The notes: generated by a model from the letters alone, not told the origin. 64,000 bases of DNA from Afipia sp. OHSU_II-C1 (GCF_000497575.1 NZ_APJI01000002.1:1-64000), one strand, 5' to 3'. Numbered from the stretch's first letter, positions 32,875-41,858 are shown. A program made the numbers and translations.

Positions 32875-34614
32875 TTACAGGCCGAGTCCGCGCTTCCGGC
32901 CGAAGCTCCAGTCGACGCCGCCGTCCGCTCGGGCGATGCCGGCGACGTGCTTGCCGAGATTGCGTTCCAGCGACGGCGACCAGGGCACGAGCTGGAAGCC
33001 GAGCCCGTCATCGATCATGGCGAAGCGGCCGGAAGAGAGCATGAGGCGCTGACGGTAGATGCCGGCGACGTATTCCCCGCTCGCCGCCTTCCGGAACGGC
33101 GTCCCCGCTTCGGCGGCGAGCTTTTCGCCAATCGCATCGAGTTCACGCCGGCGGAGCGTGTCGAGCAGATTGCGCGCGTAGATGACTTGTTGTCCCTGCC
33201 GCCGTGCCAGACCCTGCTCGATCAGGTGATCGGTGCGCGCCGTCATCGCAGATTGCACCTCGGCGCCGAACCCGCCTCCACCGAGCGCTGCGGGCTCGGG
33301 GGCGATGAGTTGGCGATCGATCCAGGTGGCGCCAGACGCCTTCACCTGCGCGTCGACATCGAGATCGGATCGCACCGCCAGTGCGACTCGGCGTCGGCCT
33401 TGCGCGTCGTCGAACTGGCGCAACTCGACGATCGATCCGGTCGTACTGTCGCCGGCCGCGTCGAGATCGGGCAGCTTGATGTGATGGGTGCGTCCATCGA
33501 TGCCGTCGACCACCGCATAGGCGGTGCCCGTCAACTCGTCGTCGAGGCCGCGATCAAGGAGCCGGCCGACAACGCGATCGCCGATGCCCTCGCCGGCAAG
33601 CACATAACTCGACGCAGCCCGGTCGATGCCGCGCTCGGTGAGCGCCCGGTGCATGCGCTTGATGATGTCGCCGCGTTCGCCGAGCGCACGCAACGTCGGT
33701 TCTGCCTCGTCCGCGATGACCCATTGGCCTGGGCCGGGCTGATGGGCGAGGCCGAGAGATTCGAGCTTGCGCAGCCGGCCGACTTTCTGCGTCAGGTATG
33801 GGTCGGGCTGTCGATCGGGTCGAGGTGCAAGGTCGACGACGCGGTGCTGACCGGCATCGCGGACAAGCTGGCGGTCGAGCCGCGTCCAGCGCTCGGCGTC
33901 GATCTGATTGTCGAGGTTGCGGCTGATATCAATGTCCGAGCGAACCCCGAGTTCCTGGGTGACGAGGTCCTGCGCCCGCGCCCGCATGCCCTGACTGATA
34001 TAGTCCCGCGCGATGACGAGGTCCTTCCCGTCCTCGGCGCGGCCGCGCAGGATGACGTGGACGTGTGGGTTGTCGGTGTTCCAATGATCGACGCCGACCC
34101 AGTCGAGTTTGGTTCCGAGGTCCTTTTCGACCTGGCGCATGAGGTCGCGCGCGTACCCCTTCAGGTCGGACATGTCGGCAGCGTCCTCGGGCGAGACGAT
34201 GAAGCGGAAATGATGCCGGTCATCCTCGCAGCGCTCGGTAAAGCCCTTGACGTCGGCATCATTGGTCTCCGGCCCGAACATGTGCGCCTTCTCGCCGTCG
34301 CGCGTAACGCCTTCGCGGCGTAGATAACTGAGATGTGCCTTGAGCGTCGCGCGGCGAGCATTGTGCCGAACGATCCGCGTCTTGACGGTGGCGAGACGCG
34401 AGCGACTCGTCAGCAGCCGATTGGCCTGCACACTGGCGACACGGCCGCGGCCGAAGCGCGAGGCGCGCGGCGCCCCGATCCTGCCGTTGTGCGAGACCTG
34501 ACCACCGGCCTTTTGCGCCGCGGCGAGCGCCTGGGCGACAAAGGGTTTTGCCCGCTGGACCCCGCGCGAGCGGATGCGGCCTGGCCGGATGCGGAAGTCG
34601 TCCTCGCGGCTCAT
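32875..34614 (-). CDS. rlxS: VirD2/RlxS-type relaxase (DUF3363)
   Basis: A 579-residue relaxase. The ATG at 34614 (MSREDDFRIRPGRIRSRG) matches the usual start of this family; the longer frame upstream is not supported. The nicking domain contains HNARRATLKAHLSYLRREGV and the metal-binding HUH-type motif VDHWNTDNPHVHVILRG near residue 205. The C-terminal DUF3363 region runs from about 290 to the end (for example RALTERGIDR and ATWIDRQLIAPEP). It nicks the origin of transfer and stays bound to the strand. Together with TraG it marks the element as conjugative or mobilizable. Confidence 0.92.
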   Translation of the reverse strand: MSREDDFRIRPGRIRSRGVQRAKPFVAQALAAAQKAGGQVSHNGRIGAPRASRFGRGRVASVQANRLLTSRSRLATVKTRIVRHNARRATLKAHLSYLRREGVTRDGEKAHMFGPETNDADVKGFTERCEDDRHHFRFIVSPEDAADMSDLKGYARDLMRQVEKDLGTKLDWVGVDHWNTDNPHVHVILRGRAEDGKDLVIARDYISQGMRARAQDLVTQELGVRSDIDISRNLDNQIDAERWTRLDRQLVRDAGQHRVVDLAPRPDRQPDPYLTQKVGRLRKLESLGLAHQPGPGQWVIADEAEPTLRALGERGDIIKRMHRALTERGIDRAASSYVLAGEGIGDRVVGRLLDRGLDDELTGTAYAVVDGIDGRTHHIKLPDLDAAGDSTTGSIVELRQFDDAQGRRRVALAVRSDLDVDAQVKASGATWIDRQLIAPEPAALGGGGFGAEVQSAMTARTDHLIEQGLARRQGQQVIYARNLLDTLRRRELDAIGEKLAAEAGTPFRKAASGEYVAGIYRQRLMLSSGRFAMIDDGLGFQLVPWSPSLERNLGKHVAGIARADGGVDWSFGRKRGLGL

Positions 34615-34873
34615 GGCCCAATGTCTCGCGAGGTGCGAATTTCGTTGAACAAATTGCGGAATTGTCGCGTGCGCAGGCTGCGGAATGCCGGTGCACATCG
34701 CGGCGCAGGCACCAAAACACTTGCGAGATCAATGCCCCGACCGTCCCCCGACCGGGCCGCACCTCGCGGCCTTTTATCTTGCCCTCGAACGGTCGTGTTG
34801 CAGCTCCCCTCCCGGCTCGCACTTCTTGGTGCGCTGCGCTTCGTAATCTCACGATGATTCACGACGCGGTTCA
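34615..34873. other. oriT: Candidate oriT region upstream of the relaxase gene
   Basis: A noncoding gap directly upstream of the relaxase start, where transfer origins usually lie. It contains TATCTTGCCC at 34775-34784, one mismatch from the IncP-type nick core TATCCTGC, and an inverted repeat CGCAC-N6-GTGCG at 34818-34833. No other gene is seen. Confidence 0.3.
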
Positions 34874-35611
34874 TCATGGAATGCCCATGCCTGAGCGACG
34901 AACAAACAGCTCGCGATCTTGCGCATTGCTGTCTGATGGAAGGTTCGGGCGCGCACGGGACGATGGCGGTTCGGCTGCAGACGGAAGTGAAGTCGAACTG
35001 CTCTCGGGCTCGCTCGTTGCGGGTTTGGACTTGGGGGGAAAGAGTGCGCTCGACCAACCGCGGGCGCGCTCCGCGAATGCCGCTGTTATGTCGACGATGG
35101 GCGTTTCGGCGTCAGGCTGCGCATCGCCAGCCGTGTCGAAAATCTCCGTACTCGTGCCCCGTGGCATGTCGAAATTTGGAGCGTCACCTTTGGCAACGGA
35201 TGTTGCGACGTCGGTCGCGAACTTGACGTCCGGCTGCTCCCAGGAACCGCGATAAACGGCAACGGCGCAGAAGGTCGGATCGACTTTCAGACGCGGATGC
35301 GTTTTGCATCGGCTGGCGTGCTTGGCGATCTGGGCTGCTGCCATCGCGACGTTGCGGCATGGCAGAAGAACGGATGCTGCGACTTTCGATGGCGGCATCG
35401 AAAGCCCGGCGAGACCCACACGCAAGACAGCGCGCGACTCTGTGCGCGCCTCCCGGATTGCCAAATCCATGCTTGAATAAATCCTCGGGTTTGGTTCGCC
35501 CTGCACCGAGATCGCCCACGGTTCGCCACCCGACTGGTGCCAAACCAGCGCGTGCATAAGCTTAGGATCCACCGCGAGCGCGCAGGCGGTCACCAATGTC
35601 ACGAGATCCAT
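34874..35611 (-). CDS. VirB1-like lytic transglycosylase with Glu-to-Gln change
   Basis: A 245-residue protein starting at the ATG at 35611 (MDLVTLVTACALAVDPKLM). The transglycosylase-like domain includes LMHALVWHQSGGEPWAISVQGE, GLAGLSMPP, LLPCRNVAMAAAQI and CAVAVYRGSWEQPD. Where homologues have HESGG, this copy has HQSGG: the catalytic glutamate codon is CAG (minus strand, 35534-35536). The C-terminal 100 residues are low-complexity, rich in S, P and E. The family opens peptidoglycan for the transfer channel; this copy may be inactive. Confidence 0.75.
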   Translation of the reverse strand: MDLVTLVTACALAVDPKLMHALVWHQSGGEPWAISVQGEPNPRIYSSMDLAIREARTESRAVLRVGLAGLSMPPSKVAASVLLPCRNVAMAAAQIAKHASRCKTHPRLKVDPTFCAVAVYRGSWEQPDVKFATDVATSVAKGDAPNFDMPRGTSTEIFDTAGDAQPDAETPIVDITAAFAERARGWSSALFPPKSKPATSEPESSSTSLPSAAEPPSSRARPNLPSDSNAQDRELFVRRSGMGIP

Positions 35612-35856
35612 GGCGCGCGCTCCTGGATTGCTCCGTCCGTCGCGCGTCTGCGCGATGCCATCGTGCTCGCGGCCGTCAAGGGCAAGGCGCAAGCGCCGGC
35701 CTGCGGCCGCCCTTGACCGCCGCTGCGCGCGACGGCTGACTGATGGACGAGCGGGACGGAGGAATGAGCCGGCTTTTCCGCGAACAGAGGAATGACGTGA
35801 TCATTGCTCATCCCGCGCGAACGCATGACATTTGTTTTGCGCAGCGGCGGCACGGA

Positions 35857-36192
35857 TCAGCTCCGATTCTCGCGCTTGGACGGGCGAGTCCAGAGCAGGT
35901 GGAATGCGGAGCGGTCGTTGCCGGACTGGAACAGGTTGGCGCGGATCGGTTGGGTGAAGGCGGGATCGTCGATCTGCAGCGAGACATATTCGCCGGCCTT
36001 CTCTCCAGTGCGACTCCAGCCCGCGCCGACCTCCGGTCCATCCTCGTCGCCAGCGTGAACCCGATAGTCTGGCGCGTTCTCGGTATCGGTGTGCTCGGCC
36101 GGAACAAGTGTGAGCTCGATGTCGAGGGAGAGCGTGCGCAGGTGCCCGGTGAAGCCATGCTTGGTGCGGGTGAAGGTGCCGATCTGTGCCAT
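35857..36192 (-). CDS. DUF736-family protein (first copy)
   Basis: A 111-residue DUF736 protein beginning MAQIGTFTRTKHGFTGHLRT, followed by the strand-rich VHAGDEDGPEVGAGWSRTGE and YVSLQIDDPAFTQPIRANLF. The ATG at 36192 has GGACGACGAC upstream. DUF736 proteins are small beta-rich proteins universal in this class of element and of unknown role; binding to single-stranded DNA or a nucleoprotein role has been supposed. A second copy lies at 41859. Confidence 0.88.
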   Translation of the reverse strand: MAQIGTFTRTKHGFTGHLRTLSLDIELTLVPAEHTDTENAPDYRVHAGDEDGPEVGAGWSRTGEKAGEYVSLQIDDPAFTQPIRANLFQSGNDRSAFHLLWTRPSKRENRS

Positions 36193-36238
36193 GTCGTCGT
36201 CCTTTCGGTTGGTGGTGGTGAGGTGGTTGGTAAGCCGG

Positions 36239-36781
36239 CTAACGGGTGCTGGCCCACCATTCGAAGTGGCCGTCGCCTGCCTCGTCGGTCCAGACGGGGA
36301 GCACGCGGCCGATGACCGAACGGCGCGAGAACGGGCCGAAATAGCGGCCATCCACGCTGTCCGGGGCATCGTTCATGAGAAAGAGTTCGTCGTCGGCGAT
36401 GCGGCGGCAGCCTTGCCAGACCGGGAGCTTGCGACCGGCCTTGTCGCGCTCGCGCGCGCGCCCGTAGGTGGCGCCATAGGCAAGAATGTCGAGGCCGTTG
36501 CGACAGATGGTCTGACCGGGGAGCGCAAGGATGCGTTTCAGCAGCGGCATGCCGTTCGGCAGATAGCCGCGGTCAGCGAGGAATTCGGCGATCAGCGGTG
36601 GCGGCATGACCGCGACAAGATCGGTGACAGCAAGATCGTTGGCCGCTTGCACGGCGTAGAGGCCGACCGGCGCGCTGGCGCTGGCGTTCCAGATCAGCGT
36701 CTTCGGCGGGTCAACGAAAGCCGACGAACCGAGCATGATGCTGGTGACGACCGTGGTCAGCATGGTTGCGACACGGGTCAT
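36239..36781 (-). CDS. traF: TraF-type S26 signal peptidase
   Basis: A 180-residue S26-family peptidase like TraF of IncP plasmids, which cyclises or processes pilin. Features are an N-terminal anchor, NASASAPVGLYAV (catalytic serine region), LLKRILALPGQTICRNG (catalytic lysine), and GRYFGPFSRRSVIGRVLPVW at the C-terminus. The ATG at 36781 overlaps the DUF2840 stop (ATGA). Its pilin substrate (TrbC) is not in the window. Confidence 0.88.
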   Translation of the reverse strand: MTRVATMLTTVVTSIMLGSSAFVDPPKTLIWNASASAPVGLYAVQAANDLAVTDLVAVMPPPLIAEFLADRGYLPNGMPLLKRILALPGQTICRNGLDILAYGATYGRARERDKAGRKLPVWQGCRRIADDELFLMNDAPDSVDGRYFGPFSRRSVIGRVLPVWTDEAGDGHFEWWASTR

Positions 36782-37287
36782 GGGCTGACCTCGCGCCGTT
36801 TGAGCCATGCCTGGTGGCGTGTGCGGGTGTAGGCGCGCGGCGTCTCATTGACGGACAGCCGGTTGTGGACATGCTGCCAGTAATCCGGCGCCGCGTCGGC
36901 CGGATCGATTCCCAGCGCTTCCACCGCGTCGATCAATTGCAACACGCGTTCGACCTTGGGCCAACCGTCCATGCGCAGCAGGATCTCTCCGCCTGGCCGG
37001 ACGAAAGGCAGCGTCTGATAGCGCTCGCCGGCGGCGACAGCGCGGACGATATCGATGCGCGAGATGATGGTGCCGTAGTCGTTGGCCGCCCAGCGGACGA
37101 AGGCGAAGATGCTGCCCGGCGCGACGCTGACGACACGGCGTTGGCGATCGAGGACTTGCTGTCCGACCTGCCGGCCGAAGCGTAACCGGTTCTCGATACG
37201 CTGCTTGTGCCAAGTCAGCTCGACAAAGGTGAGTGCTGCGTCGGCGTTCTGCGCACGCGACACGCCGATCATCGTGACGCCCTTCAT
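36778..37287 (-). CDS. DUF2840-family protein
   Basis: A 169-residue protein of the DUF2840 family, which occurs between parA-type genes and traF in these elements. Features are FVELTWHKQRIENRLRFG, SIFAFVRWAANDYGTI and RPGGEILLRMDGWPKVERVL. It has no signal peptide and an unknown role. ATGA overlaps join it to the RHH gene upstream and traF downstream, so it is translated from the same message. Confidence 0.87.
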   Translation of the reverse strand: MKGVTMIGVSRAQNADAALTFVELTWHKQRIENRLRFGRQVGQQVLDRQRRVVSVAPGSIFAFVRWAANDYGTIISRIDIVRAVAAGERYQTLPFVRPGGEILLRMDGWPKVERVLQLIDAVEALGIDPADAAPDYWQHVHNRLSVNETPRAYTRTRHQAWLKRREVSP

Positions 37288-37562
37288 GGCGTGCCTCCAT
37301 CGGTGTTGGGAAAGCTCTTGAGAAGGAGGTCGCGCAGCATGTCGGCGACCGTCACACCGCGCTGGAAGGCCGCGACCTTGATGCGGCCGCGCAGATCGGG
37401 CGTGACATCGACGGTGAGACGTGCCGCGAAGGGACCGCGCTTGCGCCGAGGGCGGGGCTGCGTTTCGCGCGACTTGACCCAGCGCTCGGCATCGCCTGGC
37501 CGGGAGGCGAACTTACTCCTGCGCCCAATACTGGGGCCGCGATTGGTCGGAGGGGTTGTCAT
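37284..37562 (-). CDS. Small ribbon-helix-helix partition protein
   Basis: A 92-residue protein. The N-terminus is basic and disordered. The C-terminal half, [36 protein letters not shown], fits a ribbon-helix-helix DNA-binding fold like ParG or the centromere-binding partner of ParA. It overlaps parA by ATGA. It probably binds the repeats or palindrome just upstream of parA and stimulates the ParA ATPase. Confidence 0.78.
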   Translation of the reverse strand: MTTPPTNRGPSIGRRSKFASRPGDAERWVKSRETQPRPRRKRGPFAARLTVDVTPDLRGRIKVAAFQRGVTVADMLRDLLLKSFPNTDGGTP

Positions 37563-38197
37563 CGGACGATCCTTCCGACTTCGGCGGCAAAGCCTCTGAC
37601 CTCGCGGACGGCGGAATATGCTGCGCCGATCTCGCGGACGAGGCGGCCGGTCTTGGCGGCATCGGCGAAGGCGACGCGCTGGCCGATGCGCTGGCGCAGC
37701 ATCGGCGGATCGTGATCGGCGAGCGCTTTGACGGTCTCGCGCACGATCGCGGTGTGCGCACAGCAGCGGTTCACGAGGAAGCGCGCCAGGAGTCGAAGGC
37801 GGCGGTATCTGCGCGCCTCGTCGATGAGCGTCAGCATGTCGGCGGAGGCCCAGCCGTCGAAGGCCGACGGCTGTACCGGAAGCAGAACGAGGTCCGCGGC
37901 AAGCAAGGCTGAGCGCATGACGGCGGCGACGCGAGGTCCGTCGATCACCACATGATCGACGCCGCGAGCGATGGCGGGTGCTTCACGGTGAAGCTTATCG
38001 CGTGCCAGACCGACGACGCCGAACAAGCGCGGCAGTCCCTCACGCATCCGTTGCTCGGACCAGTCGAGAGCCGAGCCCTGCGGGTCGGCGTCGATCAGCG
38101 TGACGCGGCGGCCCTGGCGCGCCCATTCACCTGCGAGATGCAAAGCGAGAGTGGTTTTGCCGACACCGCCTTTGTGATTGAGGAGCGCGACGATCAT
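37559..38197 (-). CDS. parA: ParA-family partition ATPase
   Basis: A 212-residue deviant Walker ATPase. Walker A is [18 protein letters not shown] (5-22), switch I includes [17 protein letters not shown], and [29 protein letters not shown] forms the Walker B and nearby region. The short form without an N-terminal HTH fits the ParA type paired with small RHH proteins. It starts a four-gene overlapped operon (parA, RHH, DUF2840, traF), linking segregation to transfer. The iterons lie about 260 bases upstream. Confidence 0.9.
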   Translation of the reverse strand: MIVALLNHKGGVGKTTLALHLAGEWARQGRRVTLIDADPQGSALDWSEQRMREGLPRLFGVVGLARDKLHREAPAIARGVDHVVIDGPRVAAVMRSALLAADLVLLPVQPSAFDGWASADMLTLIDEARRYRRLRLLARFLVNRCCAHTAIVRETVKALADHDPPMLRQRIGQRVAFADAAKTGRLVREIGAAYSAVREVRGFAAEVGRIVR

Positions 38198-38379
38198 GGC
38201 GCCACCTCGACCGTAGCGGCGTGCCCATGGTTGCCGGATTGTGCCCGTTCCAGAGGCGAGAGCGTCAATACGACAGCAGCGAGACGTGACGCTGGTCGAT
38301 CACAATCGCTCTCGGGAGAAGGCACAGCCGACGCATGGTCGTTGCTCGGTGCTCCGCAATCGGCCGGTCGCGTTAGCAA

Positions 38380-38394
38380 GAATCCGAAGGATTC
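38380..38394. promoter_or_regulatory. Palindrome upstream of parA
   Basis: GAATCC-GAA-GGATTC is a perfect dyad, flanked by direct repeats GTTAGCAA (38372 and 38398). It lies in the 328-base gap between repA and parA and is a likely operator for the parA operon or a binding site of the RHH protein. Confidence 0.5.
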
Positions 38395-38455
38395 AATGTT
38401 AGCAAAGTTAGGCGCGCGATTTTGGCAAGCCGCGCCGGAGCTTAGGTCCGGTTTC

Positions 38456-38520
38456 GGTTCCTGATAGTACGGGCCTGCGGTTCCTGATCGTACGGGTGTC
38501 CGGGTTCCTGATAGTACGGG
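38456..38520. repeat. Three 18-bp iterons, spacing 23-24 bp
   Basis: GGTTCCTGATAGTACGGG occurs at 38456-38473, 38479-38496 (one base differs: ATC for ATA) and 38503-38520. The starts are 23 and 24 bases apart, about two helical turns, so bound proteins would line up on one face. They lie 5 bases beyond the end of repA, so they probably form a replication origin or RepA autoregulatory array. Confidence 0.8.
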
Positions 38521-38525
38521 TTGAT

Positions 38526-39398
38526 TCACAGCTTATGCACCGGTTGGCGCCGCGCCGCGCGGACGCGCGGTGTCGACGTGGATTGCAGGGCGGTAGGTTG
38601 AAACGTCAGGCGCGGCTGGCCGACAGCGCCCGAGACAAAGCCGAGCTGGTAGCCGGGGAGCGGCTGGCGCCGGACGATGTCGCGCAGCTCGAATGCGAAC
38701 CGCTTGTAGGGTGAGAGGCTGCCGGACTTCAGGTGAAGGTGCCGGAAGTCGAAGCTCCAGCCGTATTGCTGGCGGCCGCCATGCTTGCGCACCAGCCGGT
38801 AGAGCCAGCGTTCCAGTCCACCGGTCAGGTCGAAATAGGTCCGGTCAATGGTGAGCACGAGCGCGTCCACCATGACGCCGGCGTAGAACCAATCCGGCAG
38901 GATCAGCTCTATGCCTTGCGGCCGGCCGGCGCCGTCGGCACGCTCCTTCCACTCGTTGATCCAGGAGAAGCGGTGCCGCCGGCGCTCACTTGGCTGACGG
39001 ATCGACGTGGCAATGGTGGTGGATTGCAGGCGATCCAGTCCGGCCTTCAGGCGCTCGTAGTTCAGTGCCGAATCGCCACGGCCGATGAAGGTCAGGATTT
39101 CATAAGGGGTTGCCGCCATCAGGCGTGAGGTGCGCAGGCCCCGGTCACGCGCATCGACGATCTGCGAGGCGGCCCAGATCAGCACGTCGGCGTCCCAGAT
39201 GGTCGCCATGCCGTGCTCCGGCGTCGCCTCGACGCGGATCGTCACCTCGCCCATCTTGAAATCGATCGGCCGAACGCGCGGGGTTTTGGCGAGGGAGAAG
39301 AACGGCCAGGACATCAGGTCTTGCGCGTCGCGCAACGCCATGTCGCCGGGTCGTGCCCGGAACATTTCGAGTTGCTGGTCGTCGGCGATGCGGCGCAT
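38526..39398 (-). CDS. repA: RepA-type replication initiator (RPA family)
   Basis: A 290-residue replication initiator of the plasmid RPA family. Features are DQQLEMFRARPGDMALRDAQDLMSWPFFSLAK, IRVEATPEHGMATIWDADVLIWAASQIVDA, LERWLYRLVRKHGGRQ and FRHLHLKSGSLSPYKRFAFELRDIV. I use the ATG at 39398; a TTG at 39416 overlapping the regulator's stop (TTGA) is possible. The much longer frame upstream is an artefact of another gene. Iterons follow directly, so the element probably replicates at least transiently outside the chromosome. Confidence 0.88.
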   Translation of the reverse strand: MRRIADDQQLEMFRARPGDMALRDAQDLMSWPFFSLAKTPRVRPIDFKMGEVTIRVEATPEHGMATIWDADVLIWAASQIVDARDRGLRTSRLMAATPYEILTFIGRGDSALNYERLKAGLDRLQSTTIATSIRQPSERRRHRFSWINEWKERADGAGRPQGIELILPDWFYAGVMVDALVLTIDRTYFDLTGGLERWLYRLVRKHGGRQQYGWSFDFRHLHLKSGSLSPYKRFAFELRDIVRRQPLPGYQLGFVSGAVGQPRLTFQPTALQSTSTPRVRAARRQPVHKL

Positions 39399-39412
39399 CT
39401 GATCGGCCCGGC

Positions 39413-39685
39413 TCAACGAGGACGCACCGGCGCTGAACGCGACGGCACCGTGCCGCTCGACGCAGTCGCGCGTCCGGGATCGGAGGTTGAGTTGCGCGCG
39501 CGCTCGGCGGCCCAGGCTTCGAGGTCGTCGATCGCATAGACGACGCGGCCGCCGAGCTTGCGGAACACCGGGCCGGTGCCGGTGCAGCGGTGTTTTTCCA
39601 GTGTGCGGCCGGAGAGACCGAGGAATGCAGCGGCGTCGTGTGTGCGGACGAAACGCGGCGTAACGCGGGAAGGTGATGAGTCCAA
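39413..39685 (-). CDS. AlpA/MerR-like helix-turn-helix regulator
   Basis: A 90-residue DNA-binding protein. I start it at TTG 39685, giving a protein whose N-terminus RFVRTHDAAAFLGLSGRTLEKHRCTGTGP followed by FRKLGGRVVYAIDDLEAWAAER is the excisionase/AlpA-like winged HTH. It sits directly before repA, with stop and start overlapping, so it is probably its regulator or an excision factor. Confidence 0.78.
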   Translation of the reverse strand: MDSSPSRVTPRFVRTHDAAAFLGLSGRTLEKHRCTGTGPVFRKLGGRVVYAIDDLEAWAAERARNSTSDPGRATASSGTVPSRSAPVRPR

Positions 39686-39904
39686 GATGTGCCTCCGGGC
39701 CGTTCGGGGGCCGCTGCCGGGAAAGGCAACGGAGCGGAGGCAAGCGTGACGGAAGATCGGCGTCGTGGGGGAGACCCGCCGTAGGAAGCTCTCTGCGGCG
39801 TCCCTCGACCTCATGGCGGAAGCCGAGCCGTGCGAAGCCGCGTGCGTTCACCGTTCTGGGCAGACTGAGAAGCCAGGCGAAGTGGCTGTGCCCTTCCAAC
39901 ACAG

Positions 39905-40802
39905 TCAACGGCGCCGAAAGCGTTCGGCGCGTGCGGGATCGCCGCGAAGGAGGGTGAGGTAGCCACCATTCATCAGCGCGACGGCGCTGGCGACAACGCG
40001 GTTGATCTTCTTGCGCAGGGCCGCGTTCTTCCATTCGATGGCGGGGATGTTGCGCGCCCCAGCGTCAAGCAAGACGGCTGCAATTTCTCGCCGGGTCACG
40101 CCTTCCAGTTCGCCATCAAGCGCTCGGACTTGGAGGATCAGGCGAGCACGCTGTAGCGACGTGAGCTGCAGGCTACGCAACGGCGGCCCGGCGCGTTTTC
40201 CGGATAGACGGCGATGGAGACGCTGAAGGCTGTGCAGCCGAGCGCTGAAGTCATCATCGAACGGAATCAGGAAAGTGCTGCCGTGGGTGTGAACGTCGTT
40301 GACGAACCATAGGCGATGACGGCCCTCTGCATCGTCGATCACGACACGACGGCCGTCCTCAGTGACGACGTTCCACGCCACTGGCAGGAGCCCGTCAAGA
40401 TCGATCGGATGTGCTTTCGCGAAACCGTCAGGCGCCGGAGCAACGACGACAACGGCAGGTGAGTGTTCCGGCCGCCACAAGGCGGGAGTCTCCCACGCGG
40501 GGACGTCGGGCTCATGCGGGAAAGCTCAACCCCCATCGGTGTGCGAGTAGAGCCATTCCGGCCTCGCGCGACAATGAGCCGGACGCAATACCTTCTTGTG
40601 TATTGCGGTAGTCCTCGCGATAGGCGGGATTGCGTCGGAGAAACTCGACGGCAAATTGATCTCGGTCCAGTCGCATAAGTCTGTCGGCGGTGCTCGCGGA
40701 CCGCCAGTCGGACGCCGGCATCATTGTCCTCCCTTCGCCCGACCCTTCGTCGGATCCGTTTGGTTGAGTATCGGGAGGATTGCTCGGTTCGCTAGACTCC
40801 AA
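39905..40802 (-). pseudogene. DUF6499-DUF2285 regulator gene split by a frameshift
   Basis: Two adjacent frames together give one typical protein. The first half (40802-40512) has DWRSASTADRLMRLDRDQFAVEFLRRNPAYREDYRN and ends LLAHRWGLSFPA then TGA. The second half continues, one frame over, EPDVPAWETPALWRPEHSPAV and into a DUF2285/RovC DNA-binding domain (SLQRARLILQVRALDGELEG, MNGGYLTLLR), ending at 39905. Related elements carry this as a single gene with ...WGLSFP(A)DPD.PAWE... so one extra base near 40516 splits it. The second half alone has only a TTG start at 40480. It could be a real lesion or a base-call error. Confidence 0.75.
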
Positions 40803-40874
40803 ATTGGAATAGCGTGATAAGTGGCTGGCTTCGCTCGCTTGCCTTCTCCGGTTCGAGGGAGGCGCAGCAATATT

Positions 40875-41138
40875 CTACTGCATGCGTCTCTCAAGAAGGT
40901 GACGATAGCCTTTCTCGGTCATCCAGTGTGCGCGGGCGAGATGGCTGTCATGCACGATCTTCGCACGCTCGGGCTCCTTCTCTGGATCGAGTCCAAAGAT
41001 GATGGCCACGGCTTCGCGCCAGTCGGCGCCCTCGGCCTCGGCATCGAGCAGCCGGACGTAACTTGTCAAAAGTCTTTCGTCGTAAGGGCTGACGCGATCC
41101 AGCTGCGGTGGGCGATCTTCAAAGGGGAGTGTGCTCAC
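40875..41138 (-). CDS. DUF2285-like small DNA-binding protein
   Basis: An 87-residue protein with DERLLTSYVRLLDAEAEGAD, then WREAVAIIFGLDP, and ESHLARA-like DSHLARAHWMTEKGYRHLL, the layout of the small DUF2285-type (RovC DNA-binding-like) proteins found beside the larger DUF2285 gene in these elements. It is probably a transcriptional regulator of element genes. The 224 bases on its upstream side hold nothing I recognise. Confidence 0.75.
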   Translation of the reverse strand: MSTLPFEDRPPQLDRVSPYDERLLTSYVRLLDAEAEGADWREAVAIIFGLDPEKEPERAKIVHDSHLARAHWMTEKGYRHLLERRMQ

Positions 41139-41362
41139 GGTGCCCCTCGTGTTTTCTCTGACCGGGAACAGCAGCGACCCTCAGCGGTTCGCAATTTTCC
41201 GATCTCGTCATGATGGCCGAAACAGTATCGCGTAGGCGACGATCTGCTATCGCTCACGCAAGTTTCGGCCATGGTGAGCAGAGGCCCATGCATCCATGGT
41301 TCCCCGTTCATGAAAACGTTCGCGTGAATTTATCGCAAAATTGCGGGAAACAGCCGACGCAT

Positions 41363-41575
41363 TCAAGGGTCGCGTCGAAAAAATTCGACCGGATCGGCCT
41401 CAAGAACGACGGCGAGTTTCTCCAGCATGTCGATCGTCGCCGCATGCTGCTCGCGTTCCAGCATGCCGACGTAGTTCCGATTGATGCCCGCACGGTCCGC
41501 AAGCTCCTCTTGCGACAGGTTTTTGACCTGGCGCAACCGGCGTAAGTTCGTGGCAACAGTCTCCCGCAAGCTCAT
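41363..41575 (-). CDS. XRE-family helix-turn-helix repressor
   Basis: A 70-residue protein that is almost entirely an XRE HTH: LRRLRQVKNLSQEELADRAGINRNYVGMLEREQHAATIDMLEKLA, ending VVLEADPVEFFRR. Such single-domain repressors control transfer in many integrative elements. A repeated, dyad-like site (41597-41624) lies about 20 bases upstream of its ATG and is a likely autoregulatory operator. Confidence 0.88.
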   Translation of the reverse strand: MSLRETVATNLRRLRQVKNLSQEELADRAGINRNYVGMLEREQHAATIDMLEKLAVVLEADPVEFFRRDP

Positions 41576-41596
41576 GCAGAAGACGTCGCCGGATCA

Positions 41597-41624
41597 CTAA
41601 TATACTGCCACCTAATATACTAGG
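41597..41624. promoter_or_regulatory. Candidate XRE operator and promoter
   Basis: CTAATATACT occurs twice (41597-41606, 41612-41621), 15 bases apart. The second copy extends to CCTAATATACTAGG, an imperfect dyad. This AT-rich block in a GC-rich element lies directly upstream of the XRE gene. Confidence 0.55.
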
Positions 41625-41858
41625 TATTCGCTACTGACGCCAGTTCTATGAGGGCATTTTGGGGGCGTGCGGAGCGGGGATGCCGGTCCAAGGAGGTGCA
41701 CCATGGCCAGAATTTGTGTCGCCGATTGGTCATTGCCATAGCGCCAAAACGTGCGGTCGGAGCCATCGCCGCGCGGCTCCGAGCGTTCTCGGCCTTTGGG
41801 ATCCGGCTCGAAGAGGCAGCCCCGCCCGATGTACTGGGCGGGGCGCTGGGAAGCCGGC

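Noticed and set aside
32797-34323. 508-codon plus-strand frame opposite the relaxase
   Set aside because: Antisense shadow in GC-rich coding sequence.
39413-40034. Upstream extension of the repA frame to 40034
   Set aside because: The added residues are arginine/proline-rich nonsense that overlaps the AlpA-like regulator gene; family similarity begins only near 39398.
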